DNA of 64,000 nucleotides from Hydrogenophaga sp. BPS33 (lineage in GTDB: Bacteria > Pseudomonadota > Gammaproteobacteria > Burkholderiales > Burkholderiaceae_C): contig NZ_CP044549.1 in assembly GCF_009859475.1 (NCBI RefSeq), positions 6,067,501 through 6,131,500 of the forward strand. The letters run 5' to 3'. Positions within the stretch are counted from its first letter, which is position 1. Each line of letters begins with the position of its first letter. Shown here one piece after another: positions 47,301 through 56,025 of the stretch. The position numbers and the translations under genes were made by a program. A model generated the notes under the pieces. The model was not told where the DNA came from. It made no database searches and was given only the letters and a program-made list of their open reading frames with translations.

Positions 47301-47326
47301 TTAGAAGCACCTTAAGGTCCTTTTAA
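47301..47326. promoter_or_regulatory. Three-unit TTAA/TTAG array between regulator and PAP2/LTA genes
   Basis: TTAG at 47301, TTAA at 47312 and TTAA at 47323, with exact 11-base spacing (CTTAGaagcaCCTTAAgg, then CTTTTAAC). The left unit lies next to the GATAAT that could be the -10 of the regulator operon on the minus strand; the right end is 25 bases before the PAP2/LTA start codon. The array could therefore control both divergent transcripts. Confidence 0.7.
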
Positions 47327-47351
47327 CCTGCGCCACCCACAGTGCCGCGCC

Positions 47352-50051
47352 ATGCACGCACTGTCTCCTCCGCGCGGAGCGGTTTTCCCGCCGCTCGCCG
47401 CTCCCGCGCTCTGGCTGCTCGGCCTGCTGGCGTTCACCCTGCTGTGGGATACCACCCCACTGGACATGGTGGTGATGCAGCGCATCGGCATGCCGGAGGG
47501 CTTCGTCCTGAAAGACCACTGGCTGCTCTCGCGCGTGCTGCACGACGGCCTGCGACAGGCCATGACCGTGGCGTGGGTGGCGTTGTGCGCGTGGGCGCTG
47601 TGGCCCGGACTGGCGATGCCCCGGCGCGAACGCGGCGCCGTGGTCCTGCTCGTGAGCTTGTCGTTGCTGGCCGTCAACCTCGTCAAGAACCACAGCCTCA
47701 CGAGCTGCCCGTGGGACTTGCACGGTTTTGGCGGCAGCGCCCGATGGGTGTCGCACTGGGCCTGGGGCGTGGCCGACAGTGGCCCCGGCCGCTGCTTTCC
47801 GGGCGGCCATGCGTCCAGCGGGTTTGCCTTCGTCGCGCTGTGCCTGCCGTGGCTGGACGCGCCCGCCGGCATGCGGCGCCACCGCGTGGTGGGCTTGCGC
47901 TGGCTGGCCGCCGCGTTGTGCACCGGCTTGCTGGCGGGAGCGGTGCAGACGCTGCGTGGCGCGCACTTTCCAAGCCACACGCTTTGGACGCTGCTGATCT
48001 GCGCGTCGGTGTCCCTGGCGGGCTGGCGCCTCATGAAGACCGGTCTGGAGCCCGCGCGGGCCATTCCGAAGACCTGCCCCCTGGGACGTGCCCCGCAAGC
48101 GCCAACACAGCACCCGGGCCCTTTCCTCCAGAACGCGTGGGTGGTGCTGCGCCCCCTGCTGATGCCCATGGCCGGCATGCTCGCGGTGCTGTGGCTCTCG
48201 CGGCTGGGCCTGGCGGTCTGGCAGGCCGATCGCATTTCGCAGGCACACGCCTGGTCCCACGTGTGGTTTGAGGGCCTGCGCTTCGACGCGGTGCTGATCG
48301 GCATGGTCTGGGCGTTTCCCGCCGCGCTCACGCCCTGGATGGCCACCACGCGCGCCACCCAGCACATGTGGTCGACGGTGCTGCGCGGGTATGGCGCTTT
48401 CGTCCTGTTGCTCACCGCCTTCATGGAGTTGTCCACCCCGGCCTTCATCGTGCAATACGACAGCCGGCCCAACTACTTGTTCGTGGAGTATCTGGGGTAC
48501 GTCAAGGAAGTGGGTGGCACGCTGGTCAAGGATTTCTGGCCCCATCTGCTGGCCGCGGCCGTGCTGCTGCCCGCGCTGGCGTGGGCATACGTCCGGCTGA
48601 GCCGCCCGACCCGCCAGCCGTCACCCATCCGCCTCTGGCAAGCTGTGCCGCTGTCGGTGTTGCTGTTCTTCGCGCTGGCGCTGTGCGCACGCGGCGCGTT
48701 GGGGCACCGCCCGGCCAACCCCGCCAGCGCGGCCCTCACCACCGACCACCTCGTCAACGAACTCCCGCTGGGTTCGCTGTACACGGTGGCGTATGCCCTC
48801 TACCAATCGCGCAAGGCCGAAGAAGGTGGCATCACCTACGCCGAGATGCCCGAGGCCCACGTGATCGAGACTGTGCGGCGCGAAACCGGCCTGCCCGCGA
48901 GTGCCTTTACCGACCCGGCCTCGCCCCTGCGCCACCTGCAAACCAGCCTGCACCCGCGGGCGCGGCCACTCAACCTGGTGATCGTGCTCGAAGAAAGCCT
49001 GGGCGCGGAATTCGTCGGCCGCCTGGGCGGCTTGCCACTCACCCCGAACCTGGACCGGTTGGGCGAGCAGGGCATCTGGTTCGACAACCTGTACGCCACC
49101 GGCACGCGCTCGGTGCGCGGCATCGAAGCGGTGGTGGCCGGCTTCCCGCCGACCTCGGCGGTGAGCACGGTGAAGCTGGCGAAATCGCAGCGCGACTTCT
49201 TCACGCTGGCCAGTTTTCTCAAAGCGAAGGGCTACGGGTCCACGTTCTACTACGGCGGTGAATCGCACTTCGACAACATGCGCAGCTACTTCATGGGCAA
49301 CGGTTTCGACCGCGTCATCGAGCAGAAGGACATTCCGGCCGACGCTTTCATCGGCACCTGGGGCGCGTCCGACGGCGACCTGTTCGAGGTGGCGCACCGG
49401 CAATTCAGCCAACAACCGGCCGACAAGCCCTTCTTCGCGCTGGTGTTCTCTTCGTCCAACCACGCGCCGTTCGAATTCCCGGACGGCGGTTTTGATCTGT
49501 ACGAGCAACCGAAGAACACCGTGAACAACGCGGTGAAGTACGCCGACCACGCGCTCGGGCGCTTCTTCGAGAAAGCCAGACGATCCGCCTACTGGGACAA
49601 CACGCTGTTCCTGGTGGTGGCCGACCACAACTCGCGCGTGTACGGGCCATCGGTCATACCGATCGAACGCTTCCACATTCCCGGGTTGATCCTGGGCGGC
49701 GCGGTGAAAACGCCCGAGCGCATCCGCACCGCGGCCAGCCAGATCGACTTGGCACCCACGCTGATCTCCTTGATGGGTCTGAGCGGCGAGCACCCCTTGA
49801 CCGGGCGCGACCTGAGCGACCCCGCGCAACGCGCGCGACCCGGCCGCGCGATCCTGCAGTTCGACAAGATCCAGGCCTACATGGAGGGCTCGGAGGTGGC
49901 GGTGCTGCAGCCCGACAGCCCCGCGCGGCTCATGCGCTACACCAACGGTTCACTGCAGGACCACCCCGGCCGCAACGACGCGCTGGTGGACAAGGCACAG
50001 GCGCACGCCCGCTATGCGCAATGGGCGTACGAAAAACAATGGCACCGCTAG
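47352..50051 (+). CDS. PAP2 phosphatase fused to LTA-synthase-like sulfatase-fold transferase
   Basis: An 899-residue inner-membrane fusion. Residues 1-235 form a PAP2/LpxE-type phosphatase: Lys112 in VKNHSLTSCPWDL, PGGH at 150-153, and Arg202, His205 and His209 in RGAHFPSHT, with five or six helices. After a proline-rich linker (about 235-258), residues 262-430 hold a second set of membrane helices, and residues 530-880 a periplasmic sulfatase-fold domain of the LTA synthase/OpgB type: VIVLEESLGAEF, nucleophile Thr in ATGTRSVRG (about residue 583), and metal ligands in LVVADHNSRVYG. Normally these are two proteins. Divergent from the PmrAB-like operon across a shared array, so it probably belongs to envelope-charge remodelling. 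Confidence 0.85.
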   Translation: MHALSPPRGAVFPPLAAPALWLLGLLAFTLLWDTTPLDMVVMQRIGMPEGFVLKDHWLLSRVLHDGLRQAMTVAWVALCAWALWPGLAMPRRERGAVVLLVSLSLLAVNLVKNHSLTSCPWDLHGFGGSARWVSHWAWGVADSGPGRCFPGGHASSGFAFVALCLPWLDAPAGMRRHRVVGLRWLAAALCTGLLAGAVQTLRGAHFPSHTLWTLLICASVSLAGWRLMKTGLEPARAIPKTCPLGRAPQAPTQHPGPFLQNAWVVLRPLLMPMAGMLAVLWLSRLGLAVWQADRISQAHAWSHVWFEGLRFDAVLIGMVWAFPAALTPWMATTRATQHMWSTVLRGYGAFVLLLTAFMELSTPAFIVQYDSRPNYLFVEYLGYVKEVGGTLVKDFWPHLLAAAVLLPALAWAYVRLSRPTRQPSPIRLWQAVPLSVLLFFALALCARGALGHRPANPASAALTTDHLVNELPLGSLYTVAYALYQSRKAEEGGITYAEMPEAHVIETVRRETGLPASAFTDPASPLRHLQTSLHPRARPLNLVIVLEESLGAEFVGRLGGLPLTPNLDRLGEQGIWFDNLYATGTRSVRGIEAVVAGFPPTSAVSTVKLAKSQRDFFTLASFLKAKGYGSTFYYGGESHFDNMRSYFMGNGFDRVIEQKDIPADAFIGTWGASDGDLFEVAHRQFSQQPADKPFFALVFSSSNHAPFEFPDGGFDLYEQPKNTVNNAVKYADHALGRFFEKARRSAYWDNTLFLVVADHNSRVYGPSVIPIERFHIPGLILGGAVKTPERIRTAASQIDLAPTLISLMGLSGEHPLTGRDLSDPAQRARPGRAILQFDKIQAYMEGSEVAVLQPDSPARLMRYTNGSLQDHPGRNDALVDKAQAHARYAQWAYEKQWHR

Positions 50052-50215
50052 GAGCCTGCGCGGCAGAAGGCATCGAAGCGAAACGCTCGAAAACCGAGGA
50101 TCGTCAGGTGCTGCTGACAAGCCCAGGGTGGGCCCCTGGGCGCAGGCGGTAGTACCTGAAGAGACCGGTTTGTCGAGCGTTGCAGCCGATGACCCTTCTG
50201 CCGCGCAGGCTCCTA
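50049..50215. repeat. 167-bp inverted-repeat element beside PAP2/LTA gene
   Basis: A perfect 22-base inverted repeat (outer ends TAGGAGCCTGCGCGGC and its complement) extends inward imperfectly to about 48 bases per arm, with ACGCTCGA and AAACCG conserved on both sides. The roughly 70-base centre contains two smaller hairpins (GTCAG/CTGAC and CCCAGG/CCTGGG). The stop codon of the fusion gene is the first triplet of the left arm. The whole can fold into one long hairpin. It has the look of a MITE-like or structured dispersed element rather than a plain terminator. No second copy in this window. Confidence 0.75.
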
Positions 50216-50226
50216 GGCGCAGTCCC

Positions 50227-50562
50227 TCACCAGCCGAAGGCCAGCCGCAGCGGCAGGTAGACCACCATGCCGCACACGATGGTGCCGAGCACGCTGCGCT
50301 TCCAGAAGAACCAGGCCATGCCGGCAGCGGCGGCGAACAGCCGCGCGTCTTTCCAGGTGCCGATGAGCTCGCCCTGGCTCATCACGATCTCGGGCACGAT
50401 GACCGCGGCCAGGGCGGCGATCGGGGCGTACTGCAGCCCGCGCTGGGCCCAGTGCGGCAGGCTCCAGGGCTTGCTGGAGATGAAGAAGAAACCGCGCGTG
50501 ATCACCGTGATGCACCCCAGCAGCACGATGGCGAGAAAGGTCCAGGGGTCGACGTCAAACAT
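50227..50562 (-). CDS. azlD: AzlD family branched-chain amino acid exporter subunit
   Basis: A 111-residue membrane protein with four helices (FLAIVLLGCITVITRGFFF; APIAALAAVIVPEIVM; LFAAAAGMAWFFW; VLGTIVCGMVVYLPL). It is the small partner of AzlC, together exporting leucine, valine and related compounds in known cases. Starts MFDVDPWTFL, overlapping azlC by eight bases. Last gene of the def-lipoprotein-fmt-azlC-azlD run. Confidence 0.9.
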   Translation of the reverse strand: MFDVDPWTFLAIVLLGCITVITRGFFFISSKPWSLPHWAQRGLQYAPIAALAAVIVPEIVMSQGELIGTWKDARLFAAAAGMAWFFWKRSVLGTIVCGMVVYLPLRLAFGW

Positions 50563-51298
50563 GGTGCGCCCCCGGCCTAGCCCCATCTGGACGAAATTTC
50601 TCCAACACCAGACAGATCGCCACGGCACTGGCGATTGCCACCAGGATGTTGAGCTTGAGCGGCAAGGCCCAGGCCGCCACCGCTGCCGCGCCCGCGACAC
50701 CAGCAGACACCACGCGCAACTTCGACGAAGCCAGCGAACACATCACCCCCAGCAGCGCCAGGATGCCTGCAAAGCCCAGGCCCCAGGCCACCGGAATGGC
50801 ATTGGCCAATGCGATGCCGATCAAGCTGGAGCCCATCCAGGCCACGTAGTTCACCGCACAGTTGCCCATGAGATAGGCCTGCTGCTGCTCCAGCTCTTCG
50901 GCGTTGGCGCCGGGGTGCGGAAAGCGCTTGGCGAAGAACACATAGCTCAGATCGCCCGTCACATACCCCTTGAGCAGGCGCTCCCAGCGCGGCAGGTGCA
51001 TCAGATAGGGCCGCAGATGCGCGGAGAACACTACGAAGCGCAGGTTGACGCAGAAGGCCGCCGCCAGAATCACCCACAGCGGAGCGCCCGCGGCGATCAT
51101 CGGCACGGCCGCGAGCTGGGCACTGCCGGCGTAGACGATCAGCGTCATCAACACCGCTTCCATCGCGGACAGCCCCGACTGCACCATGGCCACGCCGGTC
51201 ATCAGCCCCCAGGCGCCGATACCCATGGCCACCGAGACCTGATCGCGCGCGCCCTCCCAGTACTCCGGACGATCGCGGTACTCGCGGCGGTGGAACAT
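50555..51298 (-). CDS. azlC: AzlC family branched-chain amino acid exporter subunit
   Basis: A 247-residue membrane protein of the AzlC/YgaZ family. Features: MGIGAWGLMTGVAMVQSGLS and LMTLIVYAGSAQLAAVPMIAAGAPL near residues 25-75, the family's most conserved part, then FCVNLRFVVFSAHLRPYL. The ATG at 51298 shares one base with the fmt stop (TGATG), implying reinitiation. Works with AzlD downstream. Amino acid export is the family role; substrate not determined. Confidence 0.92.
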   Translation of the reverse strand: MFHRREYRDRPEYWEGARDQVSVAMGIGAWGLMTGVAMVQSGLSAMEAVLMTLIVYAGSAQLAAVPMIAAGAPLWVILAAAFCVNLRFVVFSAHLRPYLMHLPRWERLLKGYVTGDLSYVFFAKRFPHPGANAEELEQQQAYLMGNCAVNYVAWMGSSLIGIALANAIPVAWGLGFAGILALLGVMCSLASSKLRVVSAGVAGAAAVAAWALPLKLNILVAIASAVAICLVLEKFRPDGARPGAHHV

Positions 51299-52284
51299 CA
51301 ATGCGCCTCTTCTTTCGCGACGTTGACCATCTCAAGCCTCTGCCCTGCTTGCAGCGCGAAGCCGCGCAGGAAATCCGCCGCGCCCAGGCGCTTGCCACCC
51401 GCCCGCTGCAGCTCGGTGAGCACCAGCACACCATCGCCCGTCGCCACGCGAATACCCTCGGCATGGGCCGCCAGCACCTCACCGGGTGCGCCCGTGGCTG
51501 TGGCGCCGGGGTCGACGTGCGCGGCCCAGACCTTGATGGCGTCGCCCCCCAGCGCGGTGGCCGCACCCGGGAAAGGGTTGAAAGCGCGCACACGCTGCGA
51601 GAGCGTGGCGGCCGGCGCGTTCCAGTCGAGCGCCGCTTCGGCCTTCTCGATCTTGTGTGCGTAGGTCACGCCTTCGGCGGGTTGCTTCTGCGCCTGCAGA
51701 GCACCGCAGGCGGCGATCTCCAGCGCCTCGACAATCAGGCGCCCGCCCAGTGTGGCCAGGCGGTCGTGCAGCGCGCCGGTGGTGTCGTCGTCACGGATCG
51801 GCAGGCGCTCCAGGAGCAGCATGTCGCCGGTGTCGAGTCCGGCATCCATCTGCATGATGGTCACGCCCGTCTGTGCGTCGCCGGCTTCGATGGCGCGGTG
51901 GATCGGCGCGGCACCGCGCCAGCGCGGCAGCAACGAAGCATGGATATTCAAACACCCCAGTCTGGGCGCATCCAGCACCCATTGCGGCAGGATCAGGCCA
52001 TAGGCCGCGACCACCATCGCGTCGGCCTGCGCGGCCAGGATCGCATCGCGCGCGGCGGCCGCGTCTTGCGGGTACTTGCCATCGAGGCGCAGGCTGCGCG
52101 GCTGTGCCACGGCGATGTGGTGCTCCAGAGCAAGTTGCTTCACCGGCGAGGCCTGTAGCTTCATGCCGCGTCCGGCCGGGCGGTCCGGCTGGGTCAGGAC
52201 CAAGGGCACGGAGAAGCCGGCAGCGAGCAGGCGCTCCAGCGCAACACGCGCGAATTCCGGCGTGCCGGCAAAGATGATTCTCAT
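51298..52284 (-). CDS. fmt: Methionyl-tRNA formyltransferase
   Basis: A 328-residue enzyme that formylates initiator Met-tRNA using 10-formyl-tetrahydrofolate. The conserved [18 protein letters not shown] start, [11 protein letters not shown], the catalytic [16 protein letters not shown] (Asn, His) and [17 protein letters not shown] with the catalytic Asp are all present. A C-terminal OB domain follows after residue 205 (AFNPFPGA). Usual partner def lies two genes upstream, with a lipoprotein gene between. Confidence 0.97.
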   Translation of the reverse strand: MRIIFAGTPEFARVALERLLAAGFSVPLVLTQPDRPAGRGMKLQASPVKQLALEHHIAVAQPRSLRLDGKYPQDAAAARDAILAAQADAMVVAAYGLILPQWVLDAPRLGCLNIHASLLPRWRGAAPIHRAIEAGDAQTGVTIMQMDAGLDTGDMLLLERLPIRDDDTTGALHDRLATLGGRLIVEALEIAACGALQAQKQPAEGVTYAHKIEKAEAALDWNAPAATLSQRVRAFNPFPGAATALGGDAIKVWAAHVDPGATATGAPGEVLAAHAEGIRVATGDGVLVLTELQRAGGKRLGAADFLRGFALQAGQRLEMVNVAKEEAH

Positions 52285-52316
52285 GAGGTGCTGGTCAGGC
52301 GTTGGGGGAAGTCGGC

Positions 52317-52829
52317 TCAGGTATAAGGTGCCGAATCGTCGGCCACCAATTCATCGGTGAACATGAGCTGGCGCACGACACCCGCGGGATCCAGGTGGAC
52401 GTGCGCCAGGCGCGGGAAGTCCATCTGCTTGAAGCGGTAGGTCCAGACCTGACCGTCAAACCGCGCCACGCGCTCCACCAGCGCCGGGCGGCCCAGGTTG
52501 AGCAGCACATCGTCACGCGTCCAGCGGCCCAACTCGATGTTCTTCTGCATCCAGTCGATGTCCAGCACCTGCACCGAACGCAACAAGCGCCCGTCCGGAC
52601 CTAGGTCCAGGTTGTGCACCCATTGCCCCGAAGGCTGGCCGGAATACTGCAGGCGCGTGCCGCCGGGCAGTGTGTGGACCGAGGTCGGTCGGCCGAGCCG
52701 GGATTCGATCTCGGCGCGCGAAGTGCCTGGCGCAACGCGCTCGGGCATGATCGAACAACTGGCCAAGGCCAGCACGGCAGCCAGCAGGGACCCGCAGGTC
52801 AGCCGCCGCAAGTGGGAGTGTGTCTTCAT
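52317..52829 (-). CDS. Lipoprotein with SmpA/OmlA-like repeats, between def and fmt
   Basis: A 170-residue predicted lipoprotein; lipobox LASC with Cys25. The mature protein has two BamE-like units: [18 protein letters not shown] with LQYSGQP, and [21 protein letters not shown] with WTYRFKQMD, each a helix followed by a strand pair as in the SmpA fold. Function not known. Its location between def and fmt, overlapping def by four bases, is a feature I associate with this bacterial group. An outer-membrane or periplasmic scaffold role is possible. Confidence 0.8.
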   Translation of the reverse strand: MKTHSHLRRLTCGSLLAAVLALASCSIMPERVAPGTSRAEIESRLGRPTSVHTLPGGTRLQYSGQPSGQWVHNLDLGPDGRLLRSVQVLDIDWMQKNIELGRWTRDDVLLNLGRPALVERVARFDGQVWTYRFKQMDFPRLAHVHLDPAGVVRQLMFTDELVADDSAPYT

Positions 52830-53347
52830 GTGCGCGATGCCTCACGTTGTGCCTTGACCAACTTGGACTTGATCCGGTCCCGCTTCAGAGGCGAGAGGTA
52901 CTCCACGAAGACCTTGCCCAGGAGATGGTCCATCTCATGCTGGACACAGACCGCCAGCATGCCCTGCGCTTCCAGCGTGCGTTCCTGGCCCTCGCCATCG
53001 AGCGCGCGCACGCGCACTGCGGTAGATCGCTCCACACCGTCATAAATTCCCGGCACCGACAAACATCCTTCCTCGCCCTTGCGCGTTTCGGGGCTGGCCC
53101 ACTCGATGACGGGGTTGATCAACACCATGGGCTGGTCGCGCGTCTCGCTGACGTCGATCACGATGACCCGCTCGTGCACATCGACCTGCGTCGCGGCCAG
53201 GCCGATGCCATTGGCGTCGTACATGGTGGCGAACATGCGTTCAATCAGCAGGCGGATGCGCTCGTCCACCGCCGCGACGGGCTTGGCAACTGTGAACAGG
53301 CGCGGATCGGGGTAGCACAGGATGGGCAGAATCGACGGCGGGTTCAT
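52826..53347 (-). CDS. def: Peptide deformylase
   Basis: A 173-residue metalloenzyme that removes the N-formyl group from new proteins. All three motifs are present: GIGLAATQV (residues 47-55), EGCLS with metal ligand Cys95, and QHEMDHL with His137, Glu138 and His141. The start [17 protein letters not shown] at 53347 follows the family. It opens the run def-lipoprotein-fmt-azlC-azlD and is divergent from the LysM gene across 278 bases. Confidence 0.97.
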   Translation of the reverse strand: MNPPSILPILCYPDPRLFTVAKPVAAVDERIRLLIERMFATMYDANGIGLAATQVDVHERVIVIDVSETRDQPMVLINPVIEWASPETRKGEEGCLSVPGIYDGVERSTAVRVRALDGEGQERTLEAQGMLAVCVQHEMDHLLGKVFVEYLSPLKRDRIKSKLVKAQREASRT

Positions 53348-53492
53348 GAAAGTTCGTGGGTTTCGGGATCGGTCCGGACAGAACATCCGCGGTCCTCGGG
53401 CGACGGCTGGCGGCGCATCGGGGACAGGCGGAAAACGGTGTCGCTATTTTCGCGACTTTTGCGACGGCCCGTGAGACGCCCAGTCAGAAACA

Positions 53493-53521
53493 TTGCCTAA
53501 TCAAAGGCTTGCGCGCAAAAT
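53493..53521 (+). promoter_or_regulatory. Candidate promoter of the LysM-dprA operon
   Basis: TTGCCT and CAAAAT, 17 bases apart; each box fits the sigma-70 consensus at four of six positions. It lies in the 278-base spacer between def and the LysM gene, about 105 bases before the start codon. Nothing else of note was seen in that spacer. Confidence 0.4.
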
Positions 53522-53625
53522 CAAAACCGACTTGTCAAGACACGAGCGCCGTCGGCGACCGGCTGTGGGTTCCCCCGGAACGGCACAGTCTGAGCGCCAG
53601 CGATCACCGCCCAGGGGCCCATTTC

Positions 53626-54870
53626 ATGCGAATGCACCACAGCCTGTCCATCCCATCCCGTTCGTTGCGCCAGTTGCATCCGTTGCGTCCTTTGGCCTGC
53701 GCTGCCGCACTGCTCGCAACGTTCATCGCCAGCGGCGCCGCAGCCCAGAACTTCCCCATCACACCGTCCCAGCGCGCCACCGCCGACCAGGTAGCGCAAA
53801 TGGGTGTCCCGCTGTCCGCCCTGGCACCCAACGCTCCCGACAGCTACACCATCAAGCGCGGTGACACCTTGTGGGCGATCTCCGGCATCTTCCTCAAGAC
53901 GCCGTGGCGCTGGCCCGAGCTGTGGGGCATGAACCGCCAGGACATCGAGAACCCGCACCGCATCTACCCGGGCCAGGTGCTGTACCTGGTCAAATCGGGC
54001 GATCGCGCCCTGCTCAGCACCCGGCCCGCTGGCAGCGGCGACCCCGCCACGGTGCGCGTCACCCCGCGCACCCGCTACGAAAGCCTGGGCGACTCCGCCG
54101 TGCCGCCGGTGTCGCTGCAGGCCATCGCGCCGTTCCTGACCGAACCCATGGTCGTGGACGAAGCCACGTTCGCGCGCGCGCCGCGCATCGTCGCCACCCA
54201 GGAGAACCGTGTTCTGCTCACCCGCGGCGACCGCGCTTACGCGCGCGCACTGTATGGCGACAGTGCCCAAGGCGAACCCCTGCGCGTGGTCGATGGCAAG
54301 TCCATCGACTACCGCGTGTTCCGCAACGCCGTTCCTTTGAGGGATCCCACCACCGGCGAGGTGCTGGGCTATGAAGCCCAATACGTGGGCAAGTCCCAGT
54401 TGATCTCCAGCGAAACCACACGCCCCGCCGCCGACGACAAGACCGCGACCGAACTCATTCCCGCCGCGATCGACATCGTCTCCGCGAAGGAAGAGATCCG
54501 CATTGGCGACCGCCTGCTGCCCGAGCCCGAGCGCGAGTTGAGCAACTACGTGCCGCGCGCACCCGATTCCGCGCAGAGCGGCCAGATCGTCTCGGTATAT
54601 GGCAATGCCGTGCGCTACGCCGCCCAAAACCAGGTCGTCACGATCAATCGAGGCCGCGAACATGGCATCGAACGCGGCCATGTGCTGGCCATCCAGCGCG
54701 AAACCAGTGTCTTGACCGATGCCACCGACCCCGCCCGCCCGCAAGTGCGCCTTCCCGGCGAACGCAACGGCCTCATGATGGTCTTCCGCACCTTCGACAA
54801 AGTCTCCTACGCCCTGGTGCTGCAGATCACCGATGGCGTGAAGGTCGGCGACCGCTTCATCAACCCCTGA
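53626..54870 (+). CDS. LysM domain-containing exported protein
   Basis: A 414-residue exported protein. Signal peptide of about 40 residues (long n-region, then LACAAALLATFIASGAAAQN). The LysM domain is at about residues 78-125: YTIKRGDTLWAISGIFLKTPWRWPELWGMN, in parts, ending GQVLYLV, so it binds peptidoglycan. The remaining 280 residues are beta-rich and of unknown function, with a late RGREHGIERGHVLAI segment. Homologues commonly sit just upstream of dprA in betaproteobacteria, as here (13 bases between). A cell-wall role is likely, but no enzymatic motif is visible. Confidence 0.9.
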   Translation: MRMHHSLSIPSRSLRQLHPLRPLACAAALLATFIASGAAAQNFPITPSQRATADQVAQMGVPLSALAPNAPDSYTIKRGDTLWAISGIFLKTPWRWPELWGMNRQDIENPHRIYPGQVLYLVKSGDRALLSTRPAGSGDPATVRVTPRTRYESLGDSAVPPVSLQAIAPFLTEPMVVDEATFARAPRIVATQENRVLLTRGDRAYARALYGDSAQGEPLRVVDGKSIDYRVFRNAVPLRDPTTGEVLGYEAQYVGKSQLISSETTRPAADDKTATELIPAAIDIVSAKEEIRIGDRLLPEPERELSNYVPRAPDSAQSGQIVSVYGNAVRYAAQNQVVTINRGREHGIERGHVLAIQRETSVLTDATDPARPQVRLPGERNGLMMVFRTFDKVSYALVLQITDGVKVGDRFINP

Positions 54871-54883
54871 CCCCCGCATCCTT

Positions 54884-55993
54884 ATGCTCCAGCCCGACGA
54901 GCTGGCGGCTTGGCTGCGCCTGCTGCTCACGCCAGGTGTCGGCCCCGAGTCCGCACGCAAACTGCTGGCGGCCTTCGGGTTGCCCGATGCCATCTTCGCG
55001 CAACCCCCATCGGCATGGCAGGCGGTGGTGGGCGCCCGGATGGCGCACGCGCTCGAAACCGAGCCCGCCGACCTCCAGCACCACCTCGACACCTTGCTGA
55101 CCTGGGTGGCGCAGGACCCGCAGCGCCACGTGCTCACCTTGGGAGACCCGCTGTATCCGCCCGAGTTGCTTCAGATGAGCGATCCGCCCCTCCTGTTGCA
55201 CGTGCAGGGCGACGTTCAGGCGCTGCATCATGCGCGCCGATTGGCCATCGTGGGCAGCCGCAATCCCACCCACCAGGGGGCGGCCAACGCACAGCAGTTC
55301 GCCCAGGCGCTGAGCCAGGCCGGCGTTTGCGTGGTCTCGGGCATGGCCCTGGGTGTCGACGGTGCCGCGCATGAAGGCGCGTTGCAAGGGGGCAGCGCCA
55401 CCGTGGCCGTGGTCGGCACGGGACTGGACCGCGTCTACCCCAAGCGCCATCTCGAACTGGCGCGCCGAATCGCCCGGCAAGGCGCGATCGTGAGCGAATA
55501 CCTTCTGGGGACGCCACCACTTCCCGAGAACTTTCCCCGGCGCAACCGCATCATCGCCGGCCTGTCGCAGGGCACCCTGGTGGTCGAGGCCGCGGTGCAG
55601 TCGGGCTCGCTGATCACCGCTCGACTGGCCGCCGAACAAGGTCGTGAGGTGTTCGCGATTCCGGGCTCCATTCACGCGCCCCAATCGCGTGGCTGCCACG
55701 CGCTGATCCGCCAGGGAGCCAAACTGGTCGAATCCGCGCAAGACATCCTGGAAGATCTTCGCTTCACGACACCGTCGAAAGAGCAACCGCCTGCGGAGCA
55801 CGACAGCAACACCTCGCACGGTGAGGATGCGCTGCTGCAAGCCATGGGCCACGACCCGGTCGGCCTCGATGCACTGCAGGCCCGCACGGGTTTGAGCACG
55901 GCCCAGCTACAGGTGCGCTTGCTCGAACTCGAACTACAGGGCGATGTGGGCCGCCTGCCCGGCGGCTTGCTGCAGCGGCAGGGCCGCGGCTGA
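54884..55993 (+). CDS. dprA: DNA-processing protein DprA
   Basis: A 369-residue protein that loads RecA on incoming single-stranded DNA in natural transformation. N-terminal helix-hairpin-helix-like part (LLLTPGVGPESARKLLAAFG), then the Rossmann-like core with VGSRNPTHQGAANAQQFA, VVSGMALGVDGAAHEGAL (about residues 150-167) and GLDRVYPKRH, and SLITARLAAEQGREVFAIPG. The last 60 residues form a small winged-helix domain (DPVGLDALQARTGLSTAQLQVRLLELELQG). All motifs intact. No other competence genes are in the window. Confidence 0.95.
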   Translation: MLQPDELAAWLRLLLTPGVGPESARKLLAAFGLPDAIFAQPPSAWQAVVGARMAHALETEPADLQHHLDTLLTWVAQDPQRHVLTLGDPLYPPELLQMSDPPLLLHVQGDVQALHHARRLAIVGSRNPTHQGAANAQQFAQALSQAGVCVVSGMALGVDGAAHEGALQGGSATVAVVGTGLDRVYPKRHLELARRIARQGAIVSEYLLGTPPLPENFPRRNRIIAGLSQGTLVVEAAVQSGSLITARLAAEQGREVFAIPGSIHAPQSRGCHALIRQGAKLVESAQDILEDLRFTTPSKEQPPAEHDSNTSHGEDALLQAMGHDPVGLDALQARTGLSTAQLQVRLLELELQGDVGRLPGGLLQRQGRG

Positions 55994-56025
55994 GTTCGCA
56001 CTTGGAAAAATAGGGTGAACAGGCC

